Assembly (NCBI GenBank): GCA_017461605.1
Contig: JAFTXN010000007.1
Location: 1-64,000, forward strand
DNA: 64,000 nt
DNA from: Bacteroidaceae bacterium
GTDB taxonomy: Bacteria; Bacteroidota; Bacteroidia; Bacteroidales; Bacteroidaceae
Direction of reading: 5' to 3'
Part shown: in pieces, positions 16,860 to 25,750 of the stretch
Layout: every line of letters starts with the position of its first letter
Numbering within the stretch: position 1 is the stretch's first letter
Notes under the pieces: model-generated
What the model saw: only the letters and a program-made list of their open reading frames with translations
Database searches by the model: none
What the model was told of the DNA's origin: nothing
Made by a program: the position numbers and the translations under genes

Positions 16860-17360
16860 GTTCATACCTCCTCAGCTTCGCTCGTCCTCCTACCTTAGGA
16901 GGACAGCCCCATCCGGACGGCTGCCCTTCCGGCTTGTTTTCAGCGTTCGGACAATCCGGATGGGGCTTCGCCCCTGAGGCAGGGGAGATGCCCGTAGGGC
17001 AGAGGGGTATGAAAAGATCGCACCATTTTTTCCGTATTCGTTTTCCGTTTGTTCATACCTCCTCCGATTCGCTCGTCCTCCTACCTTAGGAGGACAGCCC
17101 CGTCCGGTCTGTTTGCCCTCCGGCCTGTTCTCAGCGTTCGGACAATCCGGATGGGGCTTCGCCCCTGAGGCAGGGGAGATGCCCGTAGGGCAGAGGGGTA
17201 TGAAAAGATCGCACCATTTTTTTCGTATTCGTTTTCCGTTTGTTCATACCTCCTCCGCTTCGCTCGTCCTCCTACCTTAGGAGAACAGCCCCGTCCGGAC
17301 GGCTGTTCTTCCGGCCTGTTCTCAGTGTTCGGGCCGTCCGGATGGGGCTTCGCCCCACAC
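16860..17360. repeat. Tandem 191-bp repeat, 2.6 copies
   Basis: Units start at 16860, 17051 and 17242 (GTTCATACC), an exact 191-base period; the third is cut short near 17360. Each unit contains GTCCTCCTA-cct-TAGGAGGAC (one arm changed in the third), CGGACAATCCGGATGGGG, and GCCCGTAGGGC palindromes. Related pieces lie at 14813-14980 and 19205-19295. Confidence 0.88.
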
Positions 17361-17416
17361 CGCTTCGCGGAGAACCCCGACCTTAGAGGAGCAGCGAGCA
17401 GATGAATTAATAGAAA

Positions 17417-17530
17417 TTTATTGTCGACGCGATGAAACCGATTTCACAGTTTCTCAATGCGGCTGCATTGAGACCGGTCAAAGCATGTATAATCACGTTT
17501 CATCACGTTTCATCTGTTGATAAATTCCTC
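17417..17530. repeat. Diverged third copy of the 137-bp repeat
   Basis: Shares GACGCGATGAAACCGATTT, the CTCAATGC/GCATTGAG palindrome (one arm changed) and TCTGTTGATAAATTC with the pair at 14504-14806. Contains an internal doubling of ATCACGTTTC. Confidence 0.75.
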
Positions 17531-17609
17531 TGGATGGATTGTCTTGGGTTATGCTGCAACCTTATTTGAATTTTGTTGAGAAATGTTCGCCTAAGTATTA
17601 AAGGTTTGT

Positions 17610-17617
17610 TAACTTTG
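17610..17617 (+). promoter_or_regulatory. -7 element of the kinase gene
   Basis: TAACTTTG fits TAnnTTTG and lies about 40 nt before the start. No -33 box at standard distance. Confidence 0.5.
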
Positions 17618-17655
17618 CGCACATATATTATAAAAAGGACACAACGATATAGCGA

Positions 17656-19197
17656 ATGAGTCAGAATACAACTGCTTTGCTGCCTGTCGGCACTTTGCTC
17701 AACAGTGGAAATTATCGCATTGAGCGACATTTGGCCTCCGGTGGTTTCGGAAACACCTACGAAGCTACCCACTTGGGGCTGAACGAGCGTGTAGCCATCA
17801 AAGAGCTTTACCTGAAAGGTATCTGCAACCGCTCTGCCGACGGCAATGTGACGATAACCATTTCTGAGAACAAGCGGCTCTATTCCTCGCAGCTGGCAAA
17901 GTTTAAGAAAGAGGCTCTGCGGCTTCGCAAGCTCAACAGTCGGCACATTGTGCGTGTGCTCAACTATTTTGAGGAGAACGGAACGGCCTATTATGTGATG
18001 GACTATCTGAAAGGTGAGAGCCTGTCGGCACGAATGAAGCGTACCGGCCGACCGCTCACGGAGCAGGAGGTGCGCTATTGGTTGCCGCAGGTGCTCGATG
18101 CCTTGGAGGAATCGCACGCCCACAGCATTTGGCATCTTGACCTGAAGCCCGGCAACATCATGGTGAATGAGGAGGGCGAGGCGGTGCTTATCGATTTCGG
18201 TGCCAGCAAGCAGGTGAGTACGAACGACTCGGAGGGGGCTACCACATCCACAGCCAATTGTTACACTCCGGGCTATGCTCCCAGCGAACTGACTGAGGGC
18301 GCTGTGGAGAAGTTTGGCCCGTTCACGGATATGTATTCGCTGGGCGCCACGCTCTACAATCTCTTCACGCGTCAGTCGCCGCCGTCGCCCTCCGTGGTGA
18401 TGGAAGAAGGGCTTCCGCCCTACACCGTTCCGGTGAGCGATGCCATGAAGAAACTGATCGAATGGATGATGCGCTATGCCCGCACGCAGCGACCGCAGAG
18501 TGTGGCCGAGGTGCGTCGCTACATGGAGAAACATTTCGGCAAGGAGATGCCACCCAAACCCGAAATGGGGAGCGATGACATGGAAGTCACAGAGGTGAAT
18601 GTGGAAGTGGTGAAAAAGAACGAAGAAGCCGATGTGAAGGTGGAAGTGGTGCACCGTGAGCCTGTGGATACCGACGTCGTACAACCTGACAAGCCCCGAA
18701 GATGGTGGTGGCCTTGGGGCGTAGTGGTGGCGGCTGCGGCGCTGTTGGTGGGCAGTGTTGCCTTTTGCACCGGTGGCTCGGTGGCTGAGGAGCAACGTGC
18801 AGAAGATGAGACAAACGCGCAGCAGAACGACACAACCGACGTGGTGGATATGTCCTTCAAGGTGTGGGACGCTTCGCAGAAGGACAGTGTGGAATATCGT
18901 TGGACGGGTGCTGCGGTGAACGGACAACCCGTAGGTAGCGGTCGTGCCGTGTGTGCCGATGGCCGTGTGTACGAAGGTATTGTGTCGGGTGACCATTTCG
19001 AGGATAGCAATTGTACTTTCACTTTGGTGAATGGCGATACTTACAACGGTAGTTTCCGCAACGGCGGTTTCAATGGAGTGGGTACTTATCGCATCAAGGA
19101 TGGAGGCAACTACTTCAAGGGAACGTTTAAGAACGGTGCACCGGTCACGGGAACATGGTACAACAAGGACGGAACGGTGTTGGAAGTAGTGAAGTAA
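17656..19197 (+). CDS. Membrane Ser/Thr protein kinase with extracytoplasmic MORN-like repeats
   Basis: 513 residues. Seen: Hanks-type kinase domain with Gly loop SGGFGNTYEA, Lys49 in VAIKEL, catalytic loop His160-Leu-Asp162-Leu-Lys164...Asn167 (HLD in place of HRD), DFG at 180-182, APSE-like YAPSELTEG; then an acidic linker, one membrane segment near residues 350-372 after WWWPW, and a C-terminal region with MORN-type repeats (DGRVYEGIVSG, NGDTYNGSFRNG, DGGNYFKGTFKNG). So the kinase is cytoplasmic and the repeats face the periplasm. The missing Arg of HRD means activity is probably not controlled by activation-loop phosphorylation. It follows the FGE-domain gene after a repeat block; both have their own promoters. 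Target unknown. Confidence 0.88.
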   Translation: MSQNTTALLPVGTLLNSGNYRIERHLASGGFGNTYEATHLGLNERVAIKELYLKGICNRSADGNVTITISENKRLYSSQLAKFKKEALRLRKLNSRHIVRVLNYFEENGTAYYVMDYLKGESLSARMKRTGRPLTEQEVRYWLPQVLDALEESHAHSIWHLDLKPGNIMVNEEGEAVLIDFGASKQVSTNDSEGATTSTANCYTPGYAPSELTEGAVEKFGPFTDMYSLGATLYNLFTRQSPPSPSVVMEEGLPPYTVPVSDAMKKLIEWMMRYARTQRPQSVAEVRRYMEKHFGKEMPPKPEMGSDDMEVTEVNVEVVKKNEEADVKVEVVHREPVDTDVVQPDKPRRWWWPWGVVVAAAALLVGSVAFCTGGSVAEEQRAEDETNAQQNDTTDVVDMSFKVWDASQKDSVEYRWTGAAVNGQPVGSGRAVCADGRVYEGIVSGDHFEDSNCTFTLVNGDTYNGSFRNGGFNGVGTYRIKDGGNYFKGTFKNGAPVTGTWYNKDGTVLEVVK

Positions 19198-19204
19198 GCT
19201 CTCT

Positions 19205-19295
19205 CGGTTGCTCAGTCGTTCAGCATGCGGACAATCCGGATGGCAGCTGCTCCCCTAAGGTAGGGGAGCTCCCGGGACGGGTGAGGGGCATGAAC
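19205..19295. repeat. Partial copy of the 191-bp repeat tail
   Basis: GCGGACAATCCGGATGG followed by a CTCCCC/GGGGAG hairpin and a GAGGGGCATGAA end matches the tail order of the tandem unit at 16860-17360. Confidence 0.6.
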
Positions 19296-19320
19296 AAATA
19301 GGAACGGGCAAGTAGCGGAG

Positions 19321-19393
19321 CGCTTGCATAGAAAATTCTACACGGCGTTCTGAAAATTCTGCAGTGCTTGCAGAAATTTCAGAACGCCGTGTT
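19321..19393. repeat. Dispersed hairpin repeat (TTCTGCAG type), copy 1
   Basis: ACGGCGTTCTGAAA-TTCTGCA-gtgct-TGCAGAA-ATTTCAGAACGCCGT forms a long interrupted hairpin. The same TTCTGCA/TGCAGAA core recurs at 30759-30842 and 41072-41135 and, changed, at 57234-57300. Confidence 0.8.
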
Positions 19394-19532
19394 CGTTTTG
19401 CCTGAAAGCCCGGGAGAGGCAGGAGGCTTGCTGTGGCGGGTGAAAAGAAGAAAGCGGAAGTAACGCGCTGCGCAGTTACTTCCGCTTTTGTGTGTCGTGA
19501 TGGTTGACCGAAGGGTTGTGCTTCTTTCGGGG

Positions 19533-19929
19533 TGGAGCAGGAGGGAATCGAACCCTCGTCCAAACGGGGAAACAATGTGCTTTCTACATGCTTATCTTCG
19601 CTTTGATTTTCGAGCTGTGGCAAGACCGAAGCTACCGACCGCAGCCTTATCCTCTTAGAGCTTCATCACGACGGCGAGGTCCGCAATGACTATTCCCGAT
19701 TTACCTGCACCACCTGTTCGAACAGCCTCGGGACGACGGCGCCCGGGTGATGTCTCGTTCCATCGCCTTGCAACGGAATTAAGCCCTATCTACTGTGCTT
19801 CGATTAGGCAGCGAGAGCGTAGTTGTTTTCGCCAGTTAAATTTTTGAAAGCCGAGATTTGAGTGCCCGCTTCCGTCCGCACTGCATGCTTACACACCACT
19901 CCGACCCGCTGTCAAATCCAGTCTGCCCC
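19533..19929 (-). ncRNA. ssrA: tmRNA (ssrA)
   Basis: Rescues stalled ribosomes by trans-translation. On the minus strand the 5' end GGGGCAG pairs with the 3' end CTGCTCC as a tRNA-Ala-like acceptor with the G3-U70 pair, and the T arm GAGGGTTCGATTCCCTC is intact. The tag frame is complement of 19804-19833 and reads GENNYALAA then TAA, the Bacteroidetes pattern. CCA is not encoded (ACCC follows). About 397 nt. Confidence 0.95.
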
Positions 19930-19996
19930 GGCAATGGGTGGCTTCGAAAAACACGGCGGGACTTGCAGAATGCGGCCCGGCCTTGTCAAAGCGATG

Positions 19997-20028
19997 CAAA
20001 TTTACGGCCAAACGGCCTTTCAGCCAAA
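19997..20028 (-). promoter_or_regulatory. tmRNA promoter
   Basis: On the minus strand TTTG (20025-20028), 20 nt, TAAATTTG (19997-20004). The start would lie about 60 nt before the mature tmRNA 5' end. Confidence 0.7.
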
Positions 20029-20037
20029 AAAAATGCT

Positions 20038-20045
20038 TACTTTTG
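20038..20045 (+). promoter_or_regulatory. -7 element of the polysaccharide operon
   Basis: TACTTTTG fits TAnnTTTG. It is 10 nt from the -33 box of the divergent tmRNA promoter, and leaves a leader of about 150 nt before the first gene. Confidence 0.55.
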
Positions 20046-20202
20046 CAATATATAACACAGCAATTCCGTTTGAATGTTGAGTGTGGCATGCTGAAGAGCC
20101 TCGGTCGGAGGGAGAAGCGTGCCGCCTTGCATCCCTCAAAACGGAGCTATGCAGTATAGAATTGTGAATCGCAAGAATGAAGTTTGTCCGGCGAGGCCGA
20201 AC

Positions 20203-20796
20203 ATGAGTGCTACAGAGGAAAAGGTGAAACGTCTGTCGGATGTAATCCTCGCTCTATTGGGACTCGTCCTGCTGTCGCCGCTCTATATTATACTTACGCC
20301 GATATTGGCATTGAAGTGGAAGGGTCGTCCTTTCTTTACGCAGGAACGCGTGGGAAAAGGGGGACGCATTTTTCGTATCTTGAAGTTTCGCACCATGTCG
20401 CCCGATGTGGAAACCGAAAGCATGCAGCTGACGGTGGAGGGTGACGCTCGGGTGGATGGCTTCAGTCGCTTCCTGCGTCGGCATCACCTGGACGAATTGC
20501 CGCAACTCTGGAACGTGTTGCGCGGAGACATGTCGATGGTGGGCTACAGGCCCGAACAGCCGTGCTTCGTGCAGCGCATCATGGAGGAGGACTGCCGGTA
20601 TGAGTGGCTCCTGGCGATGCGTCCGGGCGTGACATCGGAGGCTACTCTCTACAACGGCTATACCGACACGATGGAGAAGATGCTCGTCCGACTGAATATG
20701 GACTTGCAATACATGGAGACAGCCTCGCTGCAGCGCGACTGGCTTATCATGCTGAAAACCATAGGAGTATTGTTTAACGATAAAAGCAGCAAATGA
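20203..20796 (+). CDS. Bacterial sugar transferase (monotopic phosphoglycosyl transferase)
   Basis: Starts polysaccharide repeat-unit assembly by moving a sugar-1-phosphate to undecaprenyl phosphate at the inner membrane. Seen: re-entrant helix LSDVILALLGLVLLSPLY, FFTQERVGKGGRIFRILKFRTM, RFLRRHHLDELPQLWNVLRGDMSMVGYRPEQP with the catalytic Asp-Glu pair, and MRPGVTSEAT. 197 residues from MSATEEK; upstream in-frame ATGs at 20119 and 20149 would add tails not seen in the family. Its stop overlaps the next start (ATGA), so it heads the operon. Confidence 0.9.
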   Translation: MSATEEKVKRLSDVILALLGLVLLSPLYIILTPILALKWKGRPFFTQERVGKGGRIFRILKFRTMSPDVETESMQLTVEGDARVDGFSRFLRRHHLDELPQLWNVLRGDMSMVGYRPEQPCFVQRIMEEDCRYEWLLAMRPGVTSEATLYNGYTDTMEKMLVRLNMDLQYMETASLQRDWLIMLKTIGVLFNDKSSK

Positions 20797-23384
20797 AATA
20801 TATGTCGATAAAGAAAATCTTACTGATGTGGCTCTTTGCTTTTGCACTGATGCCTGTAGCTCTTGCACAGCAGTCGTCGATGACGGACCGCCAAGTGATG
20901 GAATTTATCATCAAGGAAAATGAGCGAGGCACAAGCCGCGACAAAATTGTGACGAAACTGATCGAAAAGGGGGTGCCCTTGTCGCAAATCCGCCGCTTGG
21001 AGCAAAAGTATAAGCGCGAACGCAATAATTCTAATCTCGGCGCTCGCGACCTGTCGGGTTCGTCATCGGGCAATCCCTCCCGTCTGCGCCAATCCAATGG
21101 TGACCGCCGGAACAGTCAGGGGGGCGGTTATGGCACTTCGGACGAGGGGCAGCGAGAACGCGATGAGCGTACGCTGCAGCGCAGAGGCGACATCAATGAC
21201 GACCCGTACGATGTGGATATGTCGTCGCTCTCGGAGCAGCAGCGTGCTCGCCTGTTGGAACAACGACAAGAGGAGTATGCAGATGCGCTCGACTTTGTGA
21301 TACCCGACTCCATCGATCTGTATCTTGATGGATTCGAGGAGGATAAGAAGGACAAGAAGCGCAAGGTTTTCGGTCGCGACATTTTCAATAAACGCATGCT
21401 TTCGTTCGAACCAAACATGAACATCGCCACCCCGTCGGGCTACGTGTTGGGTCCCGGTGATGCCGTGAACCTCGACATTTGGGGCGCCTCGCAGCGCAGC
21501 GAAGAACTGACCGTTACGCCCGATGGTACCATCAACATTGAGGGGGTAGGACCGGTTCATGTGTCCGGTATGTCGGTAGAAGCCGCCAATGCACGCCTTC
21601 GCTCCACCTTGGGCTCACGATTCTCGGGCTCGCAGATCCGTCTCACGGTGGGACAGACCAAAACAATCAGCGTCAACGTAATCGGTGAAGTGAAAGTGCC
21701 GGGCACTTACACGCTTTCGGCATTTGCAACGGTGTTCCATGCCTTGTATATGGCCGGCGGTATCAACGAAATCGGTACGTTGCGTGATATCAAAGTGTAT
21801 CGTAAGGGAAAACTCGTTACCAGTGTTGACATCTATGACTATATTCTCAATGGAAAACTCTCCGGCAATGTGCATTTGGCTTCGGATGATGTTATTATCG
21901 TAGGACCCTATGACTGCCTTGTGGACATCTCAGGAAAGGTGAAGCGCCCCATGTTCTACGAAATGAAGCGCACCGAGAGCGTGGCAACACTCATTGGATA
22001 TGCCGGCGGCTTTGCAGGCGATGCCTATCAGGGTAGTGTCCGCTTGATACGTAAGAGCGAGGGACAGATGGCTATCTACAGTCTGGACGAATTCGAACGT
22101 GCATCGTTCCAACTCACAGACGGCGATTCGCTCTATGTGGACTCGGTGTTGACACGCTATCGCAACATGGTGGAAGTGAAAGGAGCAGTGTTCCGTCCGG
22201 GTATGTATCAGATGGACGGTGAGATAACCACCGTGCGCCAGTTGGTGGAGAGCGCCGGCGGACTTACGGAGGATGCTTTGGTCAATCGTGCCGTGATGCA
22301 CCGTCGTCGTGCAGACCGCACGCTGGAGGTCCTGTCGATTGACCTGAAAGGCGTGATGGAACACACCATTCCCGATGTGGCACTGCGAAATGAAGATGTG
22401 CTCTTTGTGCCCGGTCTGTCGGAGATGCAGGATGAGCGTACCCTGACCATCGATGGCGAGGTGTACTATCCGGGAATTTATGAATTTGCTGAGAATACCA
22501 CGCTCGAAGACCTCGTGTTGCAGGCCGGCGGCCTGAAAGATGCGGCTTCGATTGTCAAGGTGGACGTGGCACGCCGCATCCGCAACAACACGGCACTGAC
22601 AGCCTCGGACCAGGTGGCACAATACTACTCGTTCTCTCTGAAAGAAGGATTTGTGGTGGACGGAACACCCGGTTTCATCCTTGAACCTTTTGACGAGGTG
22701 TATGTGCGCCGCTCACCGGGATATAGCGAACAGGAACACGTGACCATCGAAGGCGAAGTGGCCTTTACAGGTACTTATGTCATCACTAACAAGGGACTGC
22801 GTCTGAGCGACCTCATTCGCAATGCCGGAGGCATCACCGATCAGGCCTATCCGCGTGGTGCACGCCTGGAGCGTCGCCTTACTGCTGCGGAGAAGCTGAA
22901 GCAACAATCGTTGGTGCGTCTCGTGACATCGGGCGACAGTGTGGACATGCGCAAACTCGAATTGGGAGATACACGATATGTGGGTATCAACTTGGACAAG
23001 GCACTCGAAAATCCCGGCAGTGACGAATGGGATATCGTTCTGCAAAAGGGCGACCGCATCATCGTGCCCCAATATAACAACACCGTGACCATCAACGGCG
23101 AAGTGATGTACCCCAATACGGTGGCTTTCTGTAATGGAGAGGACCTGAAATACTACATCAACCAAGCCGGTGGTTACAGCATGAATGCCAAAAAGAGCCG
23201 AGTATTTGCTGTAAACATGAACGGTACGGTTACGCGAGTCCGTTCGGCCAAGGATATTCAGCCCGGATGCGAAATTGTGGTGCCGGCCAAGCCAAAGCGC
23301 AGAGGCATGTCCTTCTCCGAAATTTTAGGTCTCGGTACAGTCACCGCCAGCTTGGCAACAGTGGTAGCTACTTTGGTGAAATAA
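20793..23384 (+). CDS. Wza-like polysaccharide export outer membrane protein with many SLBB domains
   Basis: Forms the periplasm-to-surface channel for the polysaccharide. 863 residues. Seen: signal peptide (LLMWLFAFALMPVALAQ); an N-terminal helical segment; a poly-export domain near residues 210-300 (YVLGPGDAVNLDIWG, VTPDGTINIEGVGPVHVSGM); then a chain of about five or six SLBB units recognised by V.G.V..PG.Y......TV..L...AGG; and a C-terminal hydrophobic stretch. Most Wza proteins have two SLBB units, so this is the long Bacteroidetes form. Overlaps the preceding gene by four bases; wzx follows after 2 nt. Confidence 0.9.
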   Translation: MKYMSIKKILLMWLFAFALMPVALAQQSSMTDRQVMEFIIKENERGTSRDKIVTKLIEKGVPLSQIRRLEQKYKRERNNSNLGARDLSGSSSGNPSRLRQSNGDRRNSQGGGYGTSDEGQRERDERTLQRRGDINDDPYDVDMSSLSEQQRARLLEQRQEEYADALDFVIPDSIDLYLDGFEEDKKDKKRKVFGRDIFNKRMLSFEPNMNIATPSGYVLGPGDAVNLDIWGASQRSEELTVTPDGTINIEGVGPVHVSGMSVEAANARLRSTLGSRFSGSQIRLTVGQTKTISVNVIGEVKVPGTYTLSAFATVFHALYMAGGINEIGTLRDIKVYRKGKLVTSVDIYDYILNGKLSGNVHLASDDVIIVGPYDCLVDISGKVKRPMFYEMKRTESVATLIGYAGGFAGDAYQGSVRLIRKSEGQMAIYSLDEFERASFQLTDGDSLYVDSVLTRYRNMVEVKGAVFRPGMYQMDGEITTVRQLVESAGGLTEDALVNRAVMHRRRADRTLEVLSIDLKGVMEHTIPDVALRNEDVLFVPGLSEMQDERTLTIDGEVYYPGIYEFAENTTLEDLVLQAGGLKDAASIVKVDVARRIRNNTALTASDQVAQYYSFSLKEGFVVDGTPGFILEPFDEVYVRRSPGYSEQEHVTIEGEVAFTGTYVITNKGLRLSDLIRNAGGITDQAYPRGARLERRLTAAEKLKQQSLVRLVTSGDSVDMRKLELGDTRYVGINLDKALENPGSDEWDIVLQKGDRIIVPQYNNTVTINGEVMYPNTVAFCNGEDLKYYINQAGGYSMNAKKSRVFAVNMNGTVTRVRSAKDIQPGCEIVVPAKPKRRGMSFSEILGLGTVTASLATVVATLVK

Positions 23385-23386
23385 GT

Positions 23387-24682
23387 ATGACAATACTGAA
23401 AGGGATAATAAAAGACAATAAGAAGGCATTAGTTGATTCAGCATATCTAATCGGCATGCAAGGCATAAATCAACTATTGCCTTTGTTCATTATGCCTTAC
23501 CTTCTATATATTCTTGGAGGAGAAGGGTATGGTTTTGTAGGCTTCGCTTTTTCTCTGGTACAATATGTAGTGTTAATTGTAGACTTTGGATTCAATTTCA
23601 GCGCAACGAAGAAGATAGCACAGTGTTTGGATGATAAAGAGGCTATCAACCATGTTTTTTGGAGTGTAGTTTGGGCCAAGAGTATATTACTGATGGTAAC
23701 ATTGCTACTACTTTTGGTGTTAATGCATATTGTACCGACCTTCAAACTTTACTATTGGGCAATCATTTATACCCTTCCTATGGTGATTGGAACAACATTT
23801 ACTTTCGTTTGGTTGTTTCAAGGTGTTGGGAAAGTGCGTGAGATGGCAATTATGAATACACTATCAAAGCTATTATTGCTTCCACTTATTTTTTTCTTCG
23901 TAAAGGAACAAGACGATTACCTATGGGCTGCCTTGTTACAATCTTCCGTTTTCTTATCAACGGCTATAATTTCGAATATATATCTATACAAGTGTCATAT
24001 CGTTAGACGACCATTCTATTCCAGGGCATCTGTAGTAGCAGAATTGAAAGATAGTTTTCCTTTATTTATTTCGAATGCATCAACAAGCATATACACTCAG
24101 ATGTTTGTAGTAGTGTTAGGCTTTTTTACGACAGTGGATGTGGTAGGAAAATATGCTGCAGCAGATAGAATCATGCGCAGTTTATGCAATGGCTTTTTTG
24201 TACCGTTATATCAGGCTTTCTTTCCCAAAATCTCACAATTAGCAAAGCAGAGTGTTGAGAGTGCAAAAAAAACGCTCGGGCAGGTACGAACCATAGTTGC
24301 GGCAGGTATGATGGTCATATGTATCGTAATGTTTATCGGTGCTGCTTGGGCGGAAAATATCTTAGGTGGCGACTATATAGGAATTAGTAGACTGCTAAGA
24401 TGCTTGTCATTCACCCCTTTGTTTATCGGATGGGGAGGTGTTTATGGTTTAATGGGGTTAATAGCAATTGGGACCGATAAATCAAAACGATATTTTAGGA
24501 ATGTTTATATGATAGCTGCTGTTGTCGCAGTAGCATTAGTGTTTACATTCATTCCCTTTTGTGTCGAACTCGGAGCTGCTGTATCGTTATTGCTAACGGA
24601 GGCTTTTGTGGGAGTTGCAATGTATGTGAGTTATAAACTATGTATTGATAAAAATACTTATAAATTATGTCAGAACAAGTAA
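23387..24682 (+). CDS. Wzx-type polysaccharide flippase
   Basis: Inner-membrane flippase moving lipid-linked repeat units. 431 residues with about 12-14 hydrophobic segments; MOP/polysaccharide-synthase family features such as the N-terminal LIGMQGINQLLPLFIMPYLLYILGGEGYG and ADRIMRSLCNGFFVPLYQAFFPKIS. Start set at MTILKG, two bases after the previous stop. From this gene on the DNA is clearly more AT-rich than the genes before it. It overlaps the Wzz gene by 16 nt. Confidence 0.88.
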   Translation: MTILKGIIKDNKKALVDSAYLIGMQGINQLLPLFIMPYLLYILGGEGYGFVGFAFSLVQYVVLIVDFGFNFSATKKIAQCLDDKEAINHVFWSVVWAKSILLMVTLLLLLVLMHIVPTFKLYYWAIIYTLPMVIGTTFTFVWLFQGVGKVREMAIMNTLSKLLLLPLIFFFVKEQDDYLWAALLQSSVFLSTAIISNIYLYKCHIVRRPFYSRASVVAELKDSFPLFISNASTSIYTQMFVVVLGFFTTVDVVGKYAAADRIMRSLCNGFFVPLYQAFFPKISQLAKQSVESAKKTLGQVRTIVAAGMMVICIVMFIGAAWAENILGGDYIGISRLLRCLSFTPLFIGWGGVYGLMGLIAIGTDKSKRYFRNVYMIAAVVAVALVFTFIPFCVELGAAVSLLLTEAFVGVAMYVSYKLCIDKNTYKLCQNK

Positions 24683-25737
24683 AGCAGTCTATATTGAAAA
24701 AAGAACTTAGGTTGGACCTGTTGTTTCGAGTAATAACAAAGAACAAGAAAAAGTTTATTGTTCCTTTATTAGTGGCAGGGATAGTAGCCTCTGCTCTGGC
24801 ACTTTCTGTTCCAAGATATTATAAGGTGAAAGTAACCTTGGCTCCGGAATATAGTTCTTCCGGAAGCGGTATCTCAGGTGGGTTAAGTGGAATTGCTTCA
24901 ATGATGGGTATAAATATGAATAACTTATCATCAAGTGATGCTATTACCCCCACATTCTATCCAGACTTGATGAAATCTACAGACTTCTTAGTGCCTTTGA
25001 TGGATGTGGTTGTGGAAACAAAAGATGGTAAGTTTAAGGGAAAATATGTGGACTATTTAACAAAAGAACAAAAGTTTGCTTGGTGGGATATTGCTATCGG
25101 TTTTTTAGTGGACAAATTATCAAGTTCACAAGATGATGGACAAGAACAAAAACTGTATAAAGTTGATCCTTTCCGTCTAAGCAAGAAGCAGAATGAGGTA
25201 GTTTCGGCTATCTCAGGTAATATCAAGTGCATGGTTGACAAGAAAACAGATGTGATTTCTATAACCACCACGGCGCAAGACCCTTTGGTCGCAGCTCAAC
25301 TGGCTGATACTATAAAAATGAAGTTACAGGAATTTATTACAGAATATAGAACGAATAAGGCGCGTATAGATCTGGAACATATAACCGGCTTGTGCGAGAA
25401 AGCAAGAAAGGAGTATGAAAAAGCACAGCGTGCATATTCTGAATTTGCCGACTCTCATCAAGATTTGGTTTTGCAGTCATATAAGAGTATTGAGGAAAAC
25501 TACGAGAATGAAATGCAGGTTGCTTATAACACCTATAGTTCGTTTACTCAACAAAAGCAGTTGGCTCAGGCCAAGTTAATGGAACGTACACCGGCTTTTA
25601 CAACTATACAAAATTCTACAGTGCCAATTAAACATGCGGGCCCCAAACGTATGATTTTTGTGTTGTGTATTCTTTTCATAACATTTGTGGTAAGGACCGT
25701 AATTCTGATTTGTAAGGATGACACGATAACATTCTAG
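24667..25737 (+). CDS. Wzz-type chain length determinant
   Basis: Sets polysaccharide chain length in the inner membrane. 356 residues. Seen: first membrane segment near residues 28-48 (KKFIVPLLVAGIVASALAL), a periplasmic coiled-coil part with NKARIDLEHITGLCEKARKEYEKAQ, and a C-terminal membrane segment after TIQNSTVPIKHAGPKR, a Pro-rich motif typical of Wzz. No tyrosine kinase domain is fused and none is encoded in the operon. Overlaps wzx. Confidence 0.85.
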   Translation: MSEQVKQSILKKELRLDLLFRVITKNKKKFIVPLLVAGIVASALALSVPRYYKVKVTLAPEYSSSGSGISGGLSGIASMMGINMNNLSSSDAITPTFYPDLMKSTDFLVPLMDVVVETKDGKFKGKYVDYLTKEQKFAWWDIAIGFLVDKLSSSQDDGQEQKLYKVDPFRLSKKQNEVVSAISGNIKCMVDKKTDVISITTTAQDPLVAAQLADTIKMKLQEFITEYRTNKARIDLEHITGLCEKARKEYEKAQRAYSEFADSHQDLVLQSYKSIEENYENEMQVAYNTYSSFTQQKQLAQAKLMERTPAFTTIQNSTVPIKHAGPKRMIFVLCILFITFVVRTVILICKDDTITF

Positions 25738-25750
25738 AAGAGAAAGAGCT

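Noticed and set aside
17503-18996. 497-codon minus-strand frame opposite the kinase gene
   Set aside because: His-rich shadow of the kinase coding sequence; no motif.
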